Source: Nereocystis luetkeana
Taxonomy: Eukaryota; Sar; Phaeophyceae; Laminariales; Laminariaceae
NCBI GenBank assembly: GCA_031213475.1
Contig: JARUPZ010000025.1
Span: 4,971,676-5,035,675, forward strand
Reading direction: 5' to 3'
DNA length: 64,000 nt
Below the pieces are notes generated by a model. It saw only the letters and a program-made list of their open reading frames with translations. It was not told where the DNA came from and ran no database searches. Positions 1 to 13,200 of this stretch are shown piece after piece; position 1 is the stretch's first letter; every line of letters begins with the position of its first letter. Both the position numbers and the translations under genes were made by a program.

Positions 1-253
1 GCCTTCGAATGAGCTGTCGCTCAGGCTGGAAGTCCTCGGCATCGCCGCGGTAGCCAGCATCTAGAGAAATCACAATAGAGCCAGCGTATATCGCTTTTTG
101 CGCCCACCCGAAGGCACGAGATGGAGCATGACCGTTCTGACGAGCTCCTCTCACAGGGCTGGCCAAGGGGTTTCGCAGGATCATTTTGGTTCTCTGATAC
201 ACCACATGGTTCTGGAGATACGGCTTGGTTCTCATTTTAGGCTTCGTTCCCAT
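1..253 (-). CDS. partial unrecognised open frame at left edge
   Basis: On the minus strand an ATG at 253-251 opens a frame that continues without stop to base 1, at least 84 codons, so the end lies outside the window. The frame is also open upstream of this ATG, back to a TGA near base 300. The visible part is basic near its start and contains GYRGDAEDFQPERQ towards the edge. I do not recognise a family. It lies almost wholly left of the tandem duplication (which begins at 272) and is not repeated elsewhere here. A plus-strand frame overlaps the same bases, so the coding strand is uncertain. It could be an exon, a decayed transposon fragment or chance. Confidence 0.25.
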   Translation of the reverse strand, partial: MGTKPKMRTKPYLQNHVVYQRTKMILRNPLASPVRGARQNGHAPSRAFGWAQKAIYAGSIVISLDAGYRGDAEDFQPERQLIRR

Positions 254-3200
254 TTTTCCGATTTGTCTGTTGTTTGTGGAAAGCTCACGAGCTACTCATC
301 ATGTAGAATATGTTGGGTCATCCATGTGGATAATATCATTGTTTTTGTCGGCGCTGCATCCCACGTATTATATATAACACGTGCAACACGAAGTTGCCCT
401 CGCAGAGGTCTGCCAAATAACTTGGAGCCATGGGCGGCGAGTGGCACGTGTGTCCGAAGTAACTGATTTCTATTAAATCGACCACGCCGTTATTTCCGTA
501 AAAACAAGTGAAATTCTTGATCGCAGTTCGTACAAACTTCACACATACATGTTGAGTCGTGCCCACTCTTGTAAGTGTGACGAGATGGGTATGCGCAGTT
601 TGGCGGTGTGGACTGTGGTAGTGTATGATCAAAGTGGTAAGGACACGCGCCAGGTTCTAATAATTCAATTGGTGATAGTTGTCGCCTCGGACCGAACCCG
701 GTTAAAATCACTGACAAGAAGATAGAAAACGTAGGATTAAGTTACTTTGCTGACCTGGTATGCCTCAGACGTTGGGCACTGTGTCGAGTTCGTTGTCAAC
801 AACTAGTCACATGTAATCCAACATGCTTCGAATCTATAGATTTCCGGCCACGATGCTGCCAATTTGTGCGTTTTGCCAACAGAGCGTCAAACCGTACATC
901 ACCCGTGTCGTCGTCGGTCCAGCGCTCAGGGCCCAACTACCTACCCGCGCCGACCAGTGTTCGTCTCCCATCATGGATTCAAACGATAATATGAAATTGT
1001 GCAACAACAGTATCCGTTTCAAGGTCCACCCCGAGCTAAGGCGCAAGTTTGTCATACATACTCATCCAGAATGGAACAAAGGCTAGGATAAGTGTGTCCC
1101 TATTATACAAAATATATGTTCCTACTCTCGTGGCTCTTTCCACTATTGTAAGTGACTACCCAATAATAGCGTCCGAACATTTTTTGGGATTGGGAATTTT
1201 TGGTTGTACGCTTCGGGTATAGGGATGCACTTCATCATCACATATCTCCCGAACCTGCGCATTTCCCCGGCCACTTATCGAGGTGTATTGCTTTGGCTAC
1301 TTCCCGCGATATACCGCGTAAGCCCGGCATTTAACCCAAACATGTTTCCATGCATACGCCCACATATTCGTCGGAGTCCTGAAAAGCCGGACGCATTGCC
1401 GACCCTCCACCGGGTGTTTTTGACGTAGAGAACATCAATGCCGACAAACTCGGTACGGCTTCCACGCTTTCCAAATACGACTCGATCGCCTGCAGTCCAT
1501 GCCGTTAGTCCATGGCCAACCTGTGTTTTACACAACTGCTTACAGCTACCTCGATGTGGGAATTTATGTCGACCAGTCATCCAGTGGTACTAGGAAAACT
1601 CAGAAGCGCAAGAACAGATACATCACCGGCGGAAATATCCTAATCCCTCATTGTGTACGAACTGAGGCGATCGTCTTTGACATGCACGTTCCCTAGATGT
1701 TCCTTCTTGAGCGGTAGAAGAGACGCTGGGAGCTGTGTGTGGAATAAAAGTACTGCTAGGGTGTGCAATGGTAAAATGGAGAATGAAAATAATCTAGGTC
1801 GCAGAGCTTCGAAGCGTATACGCACAACAAGGTAGAAGTGGGCTCAATGGTGTTGATGCGGCCATACTACTGTTGTTGTCGTAGTCGCTTACTCTATCTC
1901 CAATGTTCGGAGCGGGAGACTTGCCTTGGTACACGCATCCCAGCCCCTCCTCTGTAGGTTGTCGAGGATTGCATGTCCTATGTGCGTTAGCTGCAGTGAA
2001 GGATCACAATGACGCGCTCGATGTAGTGTAAGGACAACTCAGGCACATCCGGTAGTGCTGCACAGAGTTGTCCCGTACTTTTAAAATAGCGTGCCTCGCG
2101 ACGTGAATAAGCATACCGTACTATGGTCGTACCTGCCAATCCGCAGTCAATAGGCAGCTGTCCAAGTAGAACTTAACGGGCGAGGTGTGAGGTAGCTGCT
2201 CTCGACTCACAAATGAAGGAGTTCTTGACCGAGAAACCAGTTGCTAAAAAACTGAGTTGCTACAGCTGTAAAAATATACTTACATCACGTAGACTCCAAA
2301 CTGTTGCCGCCGAAACCTGTTTAAACTACGGAACATTGACTGTACACACCTACTACGTACGGTGTAACACCCGGCCTCACATGATACACATTCCACACCA
2401 GGTGCTCTTTGTCGAACGGGAAAACTGGTATGCCTTTGCTGATTTCCCGACATGACATTCACTAATGCATGATGTACAGTAAGGGCCCTCCGTACAAACG
2501 TTATGAACCAGCTGGTGTACTGCAACCCCCGCTATACACCATGTAGTAGGTGGAATCTGGCATATCCTTCGGCCCCCTCACTGTATGAACTAACCGGTAA
2601 CAATCAGAGGGCCCCATGTACCGATTTTTTCCCCTCCGGTAGAAGTAGCACGTGTGTTGCCATTGTGTCGCATAACGAGGGCAGTTACATGTTGCTGTTG
2701 GAACACTGCGTCGTTGGTTGAATCGTATCCCTGGTATACGTTTGGACTGAAGACGCTTCCTGCGGGTGTCCCGTCAAAGACTTTCACCCAAGGTTGCAAC
2801 CCCCGCGATAATTTCCTGGCAATCAACGCAGCGCCTGGCCGAGCAGATCAGGTACCCTGGAAGAAAGAGCGCACACCAAAGCATGTCGGGTCCTCTCTTT
2901 TTGTGGGGTATCATTAATACCAATCAGAGGTCCCGGCGATCAACGGACGGTGGTCTTCCTGTTGCTTGATGTCGGCATACGCGGACGAACTACGGTATGA
3001 TGGGCTCGGAACCGGCTGGGTCTACATGCTTCCATGGTGACATCCGAACACTTATACTATTTAGGCGCCTCGCAAGGGGAAACCTCTCACCACCGTGTAA
3101 AACAGCAACCCGTCCTAAGCGGTGTTAGCAACAAACTAGACCGCATTTTGATATACTACAGTGTTGCACAATAGCCTCAACCGCTTGTTGTATCCGTCAA

Positions 3201-5648
3201 TATTTTCGCAAATTCTCAAAACGGGTACTGTACATATATATATTGTATAGGTATACCCCACGACGGGTTCGATGCATAGTAGTGACGGATAGGAGGTGGA
3301 GGCCAAGGCGCAAAACGAATGCAAGAAATATCATAAACTATCGACCAGATTAGAACCCGCCGGACGCAATACATTCTACGGTCAAGCCTTCACAGACCTC
3401 TGTCTTCAGCCAAATACTACTGTATTTGTTTGTCACACATTCTCTTTCCCATACACCCTTAAATTCCTAGCCGGCACAGAATGCTTGGAAGGCGATAATG
3501 CAATGGACTGCGTTCGGGAGTGACGCGTCACGTCGAATATCGTCGAAAGAGGAATAATAGCCTGGTCCCTGTGCTAACGCATCCCAAACAGTCTCAGAAA
3601 CGGCGATGATGTGCACTCCGGGTGTTGTTGCTCGACATGTTTCTGATGTATCGTCGCGTCCACTGTACACACCGCACACACTGCGTATTCTTCCTTCCGT
3701 CCTTGTGCAATTTAAGTTGTTTGAATTACAGTACTTACTTGTATGATGCATGATTCCAGCTATAATCATGGCAATAAATTCGGGGCGTCGAGCCGCAAAG
3801 AGGACACTGGGGTTTCAGGTTTGCGATTCCGGGCGTCGAGACAGTAGGGTGAGCAAGCAATCGTTGAAAATGTGATGCGTTGTGCATTGCTCCCGTACTG
3901 CCAGATACTTTACGATATTTATGTCACTTCAGCCACGGGAACTGGAACCAAGTGCACTACACCAGTATCTACTGTAGTGGTATATAAACTGGTATAATTC
4001 ATGCAAAAAAAGTGTTAGGGAAAAAAGTCTTCGAACCTTGTATTTGCAAGCTATGCGTGATACTTCGATCGGGTGTACTGCGGCTTTGGTGTGGCCTCAT
4101 GCAGGATATGCACCCCGTATATATAGAAGACGACATCTGAAGCTGCAGAACTGATGGGGCGGTTGTGTCTATGTAATACTTGTAAAAATACAATCATACG
4201 TTTCCGAGATTGAGCGCAGGTTGACACATACATGGGATGGGAGAAACGTTCTTTTTGTGTGTATATTATCCCTGATACCCGGTAATACTGCTAATAATTA
4301 ATATATATATCTGGTATATACAAACAATATTTGCATATTTCCAATATAATCTATAGAGCAGTTGATCCGCTGGCCGCGTCTTCGATCAAATGGGGTGATA
4401 CTAAGATTGGTGAATTTTCGTGGACTATCTAAAAATAAATACGATTTATCACCTCGCAGCGTATACGAGTGTTTTCTCAAACCGCACCATCCACTTCCAA
4501 ACTGGAATCCAGGAATTTAAACACTGCGTATACAAGGACCGGGACATACCCATAATGTATACTCAGGCATGCCGCTCTCCGGCGGCCGAGGGTTTTTTCT
4601 CGCGCTCTCATCTGCGGGGCAAGCAAGGGGGCCGTGGGTACATTACGACGCATGTCTGGATCCCGGATGAGCACCGTGTCGGTGCTCGGTGCATTTGGAC
4701 GTCTCTGAGTTGGCTCTGAGTAACAAGGGATTGGTTTCCGCCCCGTCGAGCTGAGTAGGTGACATGGAACACCCTACCTTTGATATTTGTTTTCGCCGCC
4801 ACCCTCGAACACTCCCCCCTGCTGTACATGGGTTTTCAACCTCAGCAGCAGGAGAAGTAGGAACAGCAGCAGCAGCAGACATACAGCGGCAAGCAAGAGC
4901 AGTACACAACTCTCGGCTGTCGTATTTGTTGCACCACGCCCATTGACGGGTGGTGCACACCCAAAACCAAGCACCTCCTTCATGACCTCAACGGGGTCAG
5001 TCTACCCAAGGGGGAAGAATATTTAGGTACCTGGCAGCAGGAATTGGTGTCATACCTAGCTAGTCGCCCAGTCGCACGCTCTCAGCAGCAGGTAATCGCA
5101 ACGGGCAAGAGCCATAGAGCCAGGTCCATTCTGCCTCCCGTCTCGCTGGACGGCGGTTGCCGGGCACGGCCCACACGGCCCGCGTGCCTGCGTGGATACT
5201 GTATTTGTACTAAAATGCCTGTATGATACGACGGGCACTCTCAACAAAAGAAGAAATCTCCGCAGAATTGTCTTTGCGTTGAAAATGTCAACAATCTTAG
5301 GATTGTGTTAGGAGGCTTTAGATTGGGTAGGCGATTCGTTAACCTTTTACGTTTAGCCCAGCAGACGAAGACCCTAACAATTAATTGCCGTATTGTCCAG
5401 TTTTTTTTTTTTTTAATCAAAACATTCAGCATCATCAATCAGCAGTAAATACAGCAGCAGCACTAAACGTCTGTTGTTGTGGTTCATGTATGATTCACGT
5501 AGCCCTTCCTTGGAAGTACACCGTACACCTCACCCCAAGCACCTACGTGAGGACTAAATTTGCTCCCTCGGTCCGTCTACCTGGAGGAAATTGGTAGCAG
5601 GTATCTGGATCTGCTGCATGTAAATGCAGGTACAAGGCGCTTTGTTCC

Positions 5649-5670
5649 GCGGGCGGCCTGCGCCGCCCGC
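5649..5670. repeat. short GC-rich perfect hairpin
   Basis: GCGGGCGG, a 6-base loop, then CCGCCCGC. The same hairpin is present in unit B at 25564-25585. No function can be assigned; it lies in non-coding DNA. Confidence 0.5.
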
Positions 5671-7879
5671 TACGCTCGCTCAGGAAGGAAAAGTACGCCA
5701 AATATAAATGCTAAGAGGACAGAGGCCCATCATTCAACATATCTTTCTAATGATCGATCGAACAATAGTTGCAAACTGGCGACTTGAGGGTGCCAAGAGT
5801 CCCGCCGCCATGCATCAGGAGAAAACAGCTCGGGCGCCATACAGGCTTCGCTTCGCGGACGGTTGCCGGACGTACGTGGCCCTCTAAGCACGCTCACATG
5901 CCGTACGTACGTGCATACCCGAGGTAGGGTAATCTCTTTTTCTCTTTGGACATGCTTGCTGTATGTACTGCAGTACGGCAGACAGCCTTGTCCTCTTTTG
6001 ACATGGAAAGAAAAAGCAAAGCACGGCACAGCAGCACCGCAAAAACAATGAGAATGAAACCGAAGAAAATGGAAAGAAAATGAAATCCCCGTCCCCTCAT
6101 ACTCTATCCAAAATCACACATGCCGAAGCACACCCAACGCTTAGCCACGGAGACGGCGACCGCGCTCCTTGCAACCCCCCCTCTCTCTACCCATCAGCAG
6201 CCGCTGACACCAGCAACGGCGCCGGGCTCTCGCGGCGTGCTGTGCTCGGAGTACACGTACGCACATGGAATGAAACAACAAGAGAAATAAATGCAAGAAA
6301 GGACCGAGAGTGCCAAGAGACATACATGGAGAAAACAAAGAACCGCAGGAAAGGTCCGGCATGTTGTTGTAAAAGGAGGGGGTTTCGAAGTGGAAGCTCT
6401 GAAAGGCCACAGTGATGTACCAACCGAGCACGCTCAGGGATTTAGATTTAAGTGAGTGGTTCAATTTACATAAAATGATACTAACCTGCCGGTCAACCCG
6501 CTTTATTAATCGAACTCGCGGCTGACTGACATGTTATAAATACCAGCCCTGCTGTAGAGATTGGTACTGTCGCTTCTCGTATTCAAATAACAGCAACACC
6601 GCACAAAAACATCATGCACACATACTAGGGAGTTGGCAAATCTGCATGGCACACCACCTTTTTTTTCTGCTGCTGTTTTCGAGCTTTAGCTTTCACACTC
6701 TCGAAAAACAAAGAGCTCGAGACCGCACACCAGACGCCCTCTTTTCATGGAATATTCGAGGATAACGCGTACGTGTGGTTTGGAGTGCGACACTATGAGA
6801 TGGACACACACGTGTGTTGACAAACGCAGCAACATTAATGCTGGGAGCAGAGGGGAAAACATTAGTGCTCCGTGAGAGATCGGTGCGTCATGGCATAATA
6901 CAGCGCCCTACGCAAAATTTACGGCATGACCATATTATACACATACTGTACTGCTGTATTCCAGTACATTGCCCCAAACACAGTTTTGTCGACGAGTTAT
7001 TGAGAGGAACACAGCGTTTTCTCAATATAAGTTAAACATAAACATGTATAACAAAAAACAGAAATAAATGCATGCTGCATGCGGCCATGCCAAATGAGTC
7101 CCAACCGAGGCTGATTTGCGAGCACGAGGTATAGCAGAAAGCATCGGGACGACGTGCTTGCTGCTTCTCAGGAAACGACGGAATATAATACTCTCTCCTC
7201 CTCCGTGAAAGCGCCCAAAAGCATGTATGTATATACTATCTGAAAAGAGAAGTTTTGCATAGACTTGATGAGTGCTGAACAACGGAAGAAGGTGGCACAG
7301 CAGGGTTGTTTCGTTGAGGGCATTCGATAGTATAGGCCTTCGATACGTATGAGGTGACCAGGAGCCGAGCAAAACCCAGCAACAACATCGCAAGAGAACA
7401 ACAGACAATTTATAGTTTCTGAACAGCTCGGTTTCAGGTAGTTGAAGGCATACATACCATATATATACATTTGCCTCGGAAAAAACTCGGAAACCTCTCT
7501 TGCGCATTCTCGAAGTGAAAAATACAGAAATTTTCCTCCGAAAACTCATTTATTTCAGATCGTAGATACTCACAATCCAACACATTTTTTCGTACAAACG
7601 TCCCCACAGATGCATACGTCGTCTTCTATTGAATAGACCCTAGACTTCGGCACGTGCGTTCGTCATGTTCGTGTCGAAGACCGAGCCGCGACGTCATGCT
7701 CAGTTCGCTCATTATTTGACGAAACTATTTAGTTTAAGGAGCTCCAAATTTCGCGACAACAATCTAAAATGGCGAAAATTCGACCGAAGCACGTTCAACC
7801 ACAACTCCGGTTGGGTACGCGGTCGAAATGACTCACATAATTTTGTGGAAAATTATACGTTACTGTTCGAGCCATAAAT

Positions 7880-7973
7880 ATTTTTTAGGACTGTGCCGTC
7901 CCGTTTTGGGGAAAACACATGGAAATAGCGTGGTTTGTCCCCCAAACGGGACTGCAGTCATCAAAGGGTTAAC
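7880..7973. mobile_element. TTAA-type MITE, degenerate copy 1
   Basis: Imperfect palindrome: the left arm contains GTCCCGTTTTGGGGA, the right arm TCCCCCAAACGGGACTGC, ending in AAAGGGTTAA. The left terminus has decayed. It belongs to the family best seen at 8166-8264; its unit B counterpart is 27811-27905. Confidence 0.6.
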
Positions 7974-8165
7974 TTGGCTTCCCTCGTTTGTCCTAAGACC
8001 AGCCCGTACCGAAAAACAGCAAGCAACACAGTTACTGCTGATACAATGAGAGCACAGCAGTTTAGTACTTGATAGTGCGCTTCCAATTGAGAACCAAAAA
8101 CGATTCATAAGGAACGACAAGTGAAGTAGACGGAACACACCTACCTCTGTCTGTGTTTCGCGGTT

Positions 8166-8264
8166 TTAACCCTTTTAGAACCCCAGTCCCTTCTTGGGGA
8201 CAAACCAGTCAAATTTTAAAAATAGTTCGTTCCCAAGACGGGACTGCGGCTCTAAAGGGGTTAA
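8166..8264. mobile_element. TTAA-type MITE, copy 2
   Basis: A 99-bp near-palindrome bounded by TTAA. The left end is TTAACCCTTTTAGAACC; the right end reads CTCTAAAGGGGTTAA. The inner arms carry complementary G- and C-rich blocks around an AT-rich centre. TTAA borders with termini starting CCCTTT resemble piggyBac-type elements (established for that superfamily); assignment of this short element to piggyBac is inference. It has no coding capacity. Confidence 0.7.
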
Positions 8265-10261
8265 TGCCGACCAGTAGTAGAATAAAGTAGTATCGTGCTG
8301 TTGACACTAACCTATCAGATTTCAGGTTGTTAATTACACTGCTGATTGATGCTGTGGACAGCAACGATTTTCGGCAAATACTTTGTGAAATCGTTGTAAT
8401 GACATGAAGCTTGCGTGATGTAGGCTTATTAACGGGATACCTTTATTTTGCCTTTATAAATTTACGTCAAGAATATACCGACGAAACATATTCCACCCAC
8501 ATAGTCATATATCACATATTGGTACGTAACGCATACCTTCATGATCCGCGTTGAAAAAATTCAATTTATGTTGTTACGTGTAGTTTATATATATATATCC
8601 GAAACACCACAATAACAAGTTATTGACGCGCCGACACTTGGCTCCAACTTCAGAAGTTCGCACCTCTCGTTTCGTAGCCCATACGCCCATGGCCTCCTGC
8701 CGCCTCGAATGTGTGCCGGAAAATTTGGTTATCGTATAAATTCGCCCGCCTGTCGTCTTGAAGTTTCCTGTAGACCTTTTTGTTCCTGGGGTGTGTGTGT
8801 ATGATCTGTAAAAAAAATTTCAACAATGTGATATTGCAGCCTCATCCAGAATTGCGGATCGGCAGACACACAAACAAACGTACCTATCCGCTCACAGAAT
8901 TGAACCGAACGAACCGAATTGTCGTCCCTTAATATCCCAGGAGAATAATCCTGTCCGCGAAGGTCCTGAGGATACATACAGGTCATGATATATTGATCAA
9001 CGATGCGGTACGCGCGACCGTCCTCCCCCGCACTGTCTTAGCAAACCTGAGGATCCACGCAACTGATCGAACGGACAGACGATGTGCAGATTATCTATAG
9101 AAGTATGCGCCCTATTAATAAGTATACTATCGAAACGTCAGAAATTTAAATGCGGAATCACAAACCGATCTAGACTCCAAAGCGCCCCAGAGACCACCAG
9201 CAGCCCCACCTCCGGAAGCGTCAAAGAATCCGCAGAACGCCCGTACCCGGATACGGCAAACGGCATGCACCGAGAATGCTCTCGATAGATCGGCGCGGTG
9301 TCCAGCCCACCCTTATCATTCCACAGTCGCCCCCGCTCTTCTGCCTACAACACCAAATAAAGGCATCCCTACCACCACGCGAGAGGAGGACACCAATCCA
9401 TCTGCTACACACTTCTTCTTGTTCACAGCGTGAGTGATACCCAGGGTTTAAAAAACCAAGCAAGATGAATGCTGGCCCATGTGAATACTGCATACCGATG
9501 TAGTTCGTTCCTCACGCGCGTTTGAGGCACGATATTGAACTCAAGCAGGTCAGGCGAGCATAGTGATCGCGTTTGAATGCTACAAAGGGGAACGTATCGC
9601 CTGGAAGTGCAGTGAAGTACCTGTTTTCAGCTGGAAGTTTATGCGGACACAAGTCGACAGTAGCAAAACAATATGCGTTAAGCCTCTGTGCGATGCTAGG
9701 TTCATATTTTATGGGCACAAGCTCGACATCTACGTTTGGGCGTGCGAGTATACAGTTCGTGCAACGAATCCAGACCTGACGGGCAGGTTGAATTTCCGTC
9801 GTCAATCGTGTTTCACGGTTCTTCGCACTTACTTGTGTGTATTTCCCATGGAACGTGTTTGCCACCTACATCTATGACACAAAACTACTTGTGTACCTAC
9901 TATTCTTATTGTGTAGCGCCCCGAGTACACTCTACGGGTGACTTGGACTACACGTTGCTCACCATGCCATGGTCTCAGTAAATCTGATCTTGTAGCCAAT
10001 ACACACGTCTCACGTTACTCACAGATGTTTGTCCTGCCGCGGGTTCATCGTGTCACGTCTGCCAAACACTTTTTAGTTTTGTGCGAATGTACCTGAAGAA
10101 CGGAAACTCAACCTGTTTTTTTCTCTTAGCCCTCTGAAGTTGTCTCTCACCTCACTCTCCATTCACAAAACGTTTCAATACATTCCACTTCGTGTCGTTT
10201 CCTGCATTCATCAAATAACAGCGGAAACGAGAACCCATCAAGGACGACATCTACTCGCAGC

Positions 10262-13200
10262 ATGAAGGGGCTTGCAGGATCCGCCGGTGCTGTGGCCGTC
10301 ATCGCCTTCGGCGTGTTCTCCGGAGCTCGCGCAGAATCGGTGGGACAAGAGCCCGCTGACCACGGGTCAATTGTCGGTGTGGATGATGCTGGGTCCCCAT
10401 CGATGAACGCTGTAGACGACACTCCTTCGCGTCGTCTTCAAGCTAGTGGACGCCGCCGACGCCCGCCCCCCCAAGTCGTGAATGATGATGCTCTTGATCC
10501 CACTGGCACCGTGAGTGCCGGCAATGGCTCTGTGTTCGGCGTTTTCCAGTAACCTTCGGGTATAGGGTCGGGTGGAGAGACGACCGATTATTCAGAACAA
10601 TGGGCTTTGTCTGCAGTAGGAATGCACTCTCGAAAGGGATGTCTGTATAGCATGATACTGCCGGTACCGTCTTGATGGACGTACCAAGTACAGGTCGCTT
10701 TTTTTTCGGAGAGGCTTCAACATTGTGAAGCTGCGGGCGCAGCCCGGTCGAACGTCGGCGACATTCCATACTTTATTACAAGACACGTTGTGTGCCATGG
10801 TTTATAGCTGATCCACAAAGTTGACACTAGGGGTTAATAGTAGCATTGCTCGCAACCAGCCTCAACCCCCAGCGATAGCCCGATTGACCTTGCGCGTTGC
10901 GGCGGTCACAGACGGCGTCTCTTGTTAGTTACAGGCAAAATATGTCGTTTTCATGATCATTGTGTCCCTGACCGTTCCCCTTTCCGTTCGTATCACATTC
11001 GTTACCATGCCTTGTGATGAATAGCCTGCAGAACGAGCTGCCAGCGCGCTTACCCAGCGGACTGAGTGGGCCGAAACCGAGTTCGCAGCATCGGTAGGCA
11101 CTCTCCATGAAAACAATGGGGACCTGTCATCCGCCGCCACGTTCCACAAGTCGCTGCCGCACGACAGCCTAGGACAGGTGAAACCGACTTTTAAGGTGTT
11201 TTCGTTCGCCGCGTTCGACTCGAAAGACTAACGGTGTATAATGTGGTGTGGATTGAAGAAATCGTTCCAGTTTGGGCTGGTGGGGCTCCACATATTGTTT
11301 GCGAACATACCAGTTTGTTGAATGTAGAAGGTACTCTCCATATATACATATGACGTAGTAGAAGGAACTGCGAAATATTGCCATATTAATGTGTTCTGTT
11401 TTGACCCAAATCCTGTTGGAGGAAGGTCCAACTCAACCGGTGGGGCTACCAAATATAGTTTCATATCGAATTTGTTTTTTCCTTCATGGCATCCGGCCGA
11501 CCTTTACAGTAACCTAGGGCAGTGTTCATTGGGCTGCGACTCTACGATGAGGTAGCTTCTGTAGTTGTTTCGAAACAAAATCTCAAATATGTGCCGTTCT
11601 ATTGCACTAACAGGAGAATCGCGTCTTGAAAACGACATGAATCCGCATGAAGCGGTGAGCCTATACCCCACTCAACGACAGGCATTTGTACCGATCTCCA
11701 ATGATCAACGCTGCCCGTGACGTTCCCCATGTGAACAGACGAAACCCATTCCGATAGTTCTGGAACAGGGCGATGCTAATACAGTGACTACACAAGCTGA
11801 CAAATGCACGTTGTCAGTGTATATCATTGGGCCCTTTTCGATCGGGGCGGTATTATGTCGAATTCAACATTGAAGTAACGGCGGCGAGCTGAAATACCCT
11901 GTATATCGAAACGGCAGATAAAGCGATACCTCCGAGCGCAATGTCGGGCTGCACATGAACCCAGAAATGTTTTTAGCGTAAGGCGATGACAGATCAATTC
12001 GGGCAACCAAGTATCTGTTCGAGGACAGCAGAATAGTATATCCCGGACGCTTTCCACAATTCATAACATGTGTACCAAAGCATGGCTACATTTCCTTTAA
12101 TGCGGAATGGTACCAACTTACCCTCGTGTTTGCTTACTTACGCGTGATTCGTTGTTTAAATGCTGCCTCGATCATCCTACATTCCAGGTGGACACCGAGG
12201 CTTTTGACGCTCTTATCGAGTGCGTTGCCGAAGGAGATTTTGACACATGCGAGCTGGTGCCGGCCGGGGACGACGACGGCTTCCTGGTCAACCCCCTCGG
12301 GGGTATCGCCGTAGACATGGCAGGAGCGTCCGGGTACGTCATTTTTCAGCAACGTGGAGTACGATTAATTCGTCTGTCAGGCTGAACGAGACGACGGAAT
12401 GTTTTAGGCGATCTGCTTATTATGACACGGCCAACCTACTACTATGATCGCCGACAAAATATACAGCGGTATCGTACTCGGTCATGAAGTCAACGACACA
12501 CCTTTTAACAGTGGCGATAGCTATCGTAGGGTTCGACCGCGGCCGACCACAAGTACAATATTTGCAACGCAAGGACACCATGTTTAAAACGTCACCAGTC
12601 GACATATTACGTATGTCGTACACTTTCTCGGCCCCAACAGGTTTGGCGTTGATTGTGCAGGCCGTGAAGTATACAATGCATTCCCTGGTAGCGTTGCGGG
12701 CAATATGGTATTCCACGGCGGCATTAATCAACACTAACCGGCTACCATACCGCTTGGCACCTTTACCGCCACCCTCGTGCGCTTCATTATCCCTTGTATT
12801 GTGTCCGTCCTGCACCGCGTTGGAATCTTCGCTTCAATTCCCCTGGAAAAATTCCACCGGTCGGTTCGTCCAAATATCTCCTGTGGACAATTCTCGCCCG
12901 CGCCATCGGCTTCATGCCGTGCTCGACGACGGCCACGATGTCGGCACCTTACCTCGTGTACTGCTTCAATTTGCTTCGCCTTCGTCCTTGGACCTGCGCT
13001 CATCGCCGCTCGTGAACTGCGGATGTTCCCCACAGCCCCGCTTTGACTATCCCCAGCGCGTCACTGCTCAACTCTGAGGACCTGGTAAGTCGTAGATATT
13101 TATGATGCTAGACACCGTAGAAGCTTGATGAAGGGATATTACGCAACTCGTTGCGGTAAAGGATCGTGTCGATGGTGTACCTCACCAATACCGTTGTTTC

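Larger units (their letters stand above)
280..10261. other. non-coding upstream part of unit A
   Basis: About 10 kb with no coding sequence I can support. Open frames of 60-175 codons occur on both strands, but they are interrupted or shifted by indels in unit B. Visible content: a stretch (about 1110-3130) almost identical to B; faint internal repetition around 2500-2950 with a period near 335 bp; CAG-rich simple sequence near 4849-4885; an 8-bp GC hairpin at 5649-5670; two TTAA-flanked MITEs at 7880-7973 and 8166-8264; and a segment at about 9150-9500 also conserved in units B and C upstream of the gene. Confidence 0.7.

Noticed and set aside
2213..2455. 80-codon plus-strand frame in the near-identical tract
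   Set aside because: The start resembles the unit C version for only about 35 codons before the frame is lost there; no known domain.
7022..7549. 175-codon minus-strand frame in unit A
   Set aside because: Split into shorter frames by indels in unit B; no recognisable domain.
12484..13077. 197-codon frame perfectly conserved in units A and B
   Set aside because: Lies in intron 3 and over exon 4 in the wrong frame. Conservation is explained by the zero-difference tract, and the frame is absent from copy 3.
13057..13084. Shorter exon 4 using the acceptor at 13056
   Set aside because: Also in frame, but the longer exon from 13036 is open in all three copies and has a better pyrimidine tract.
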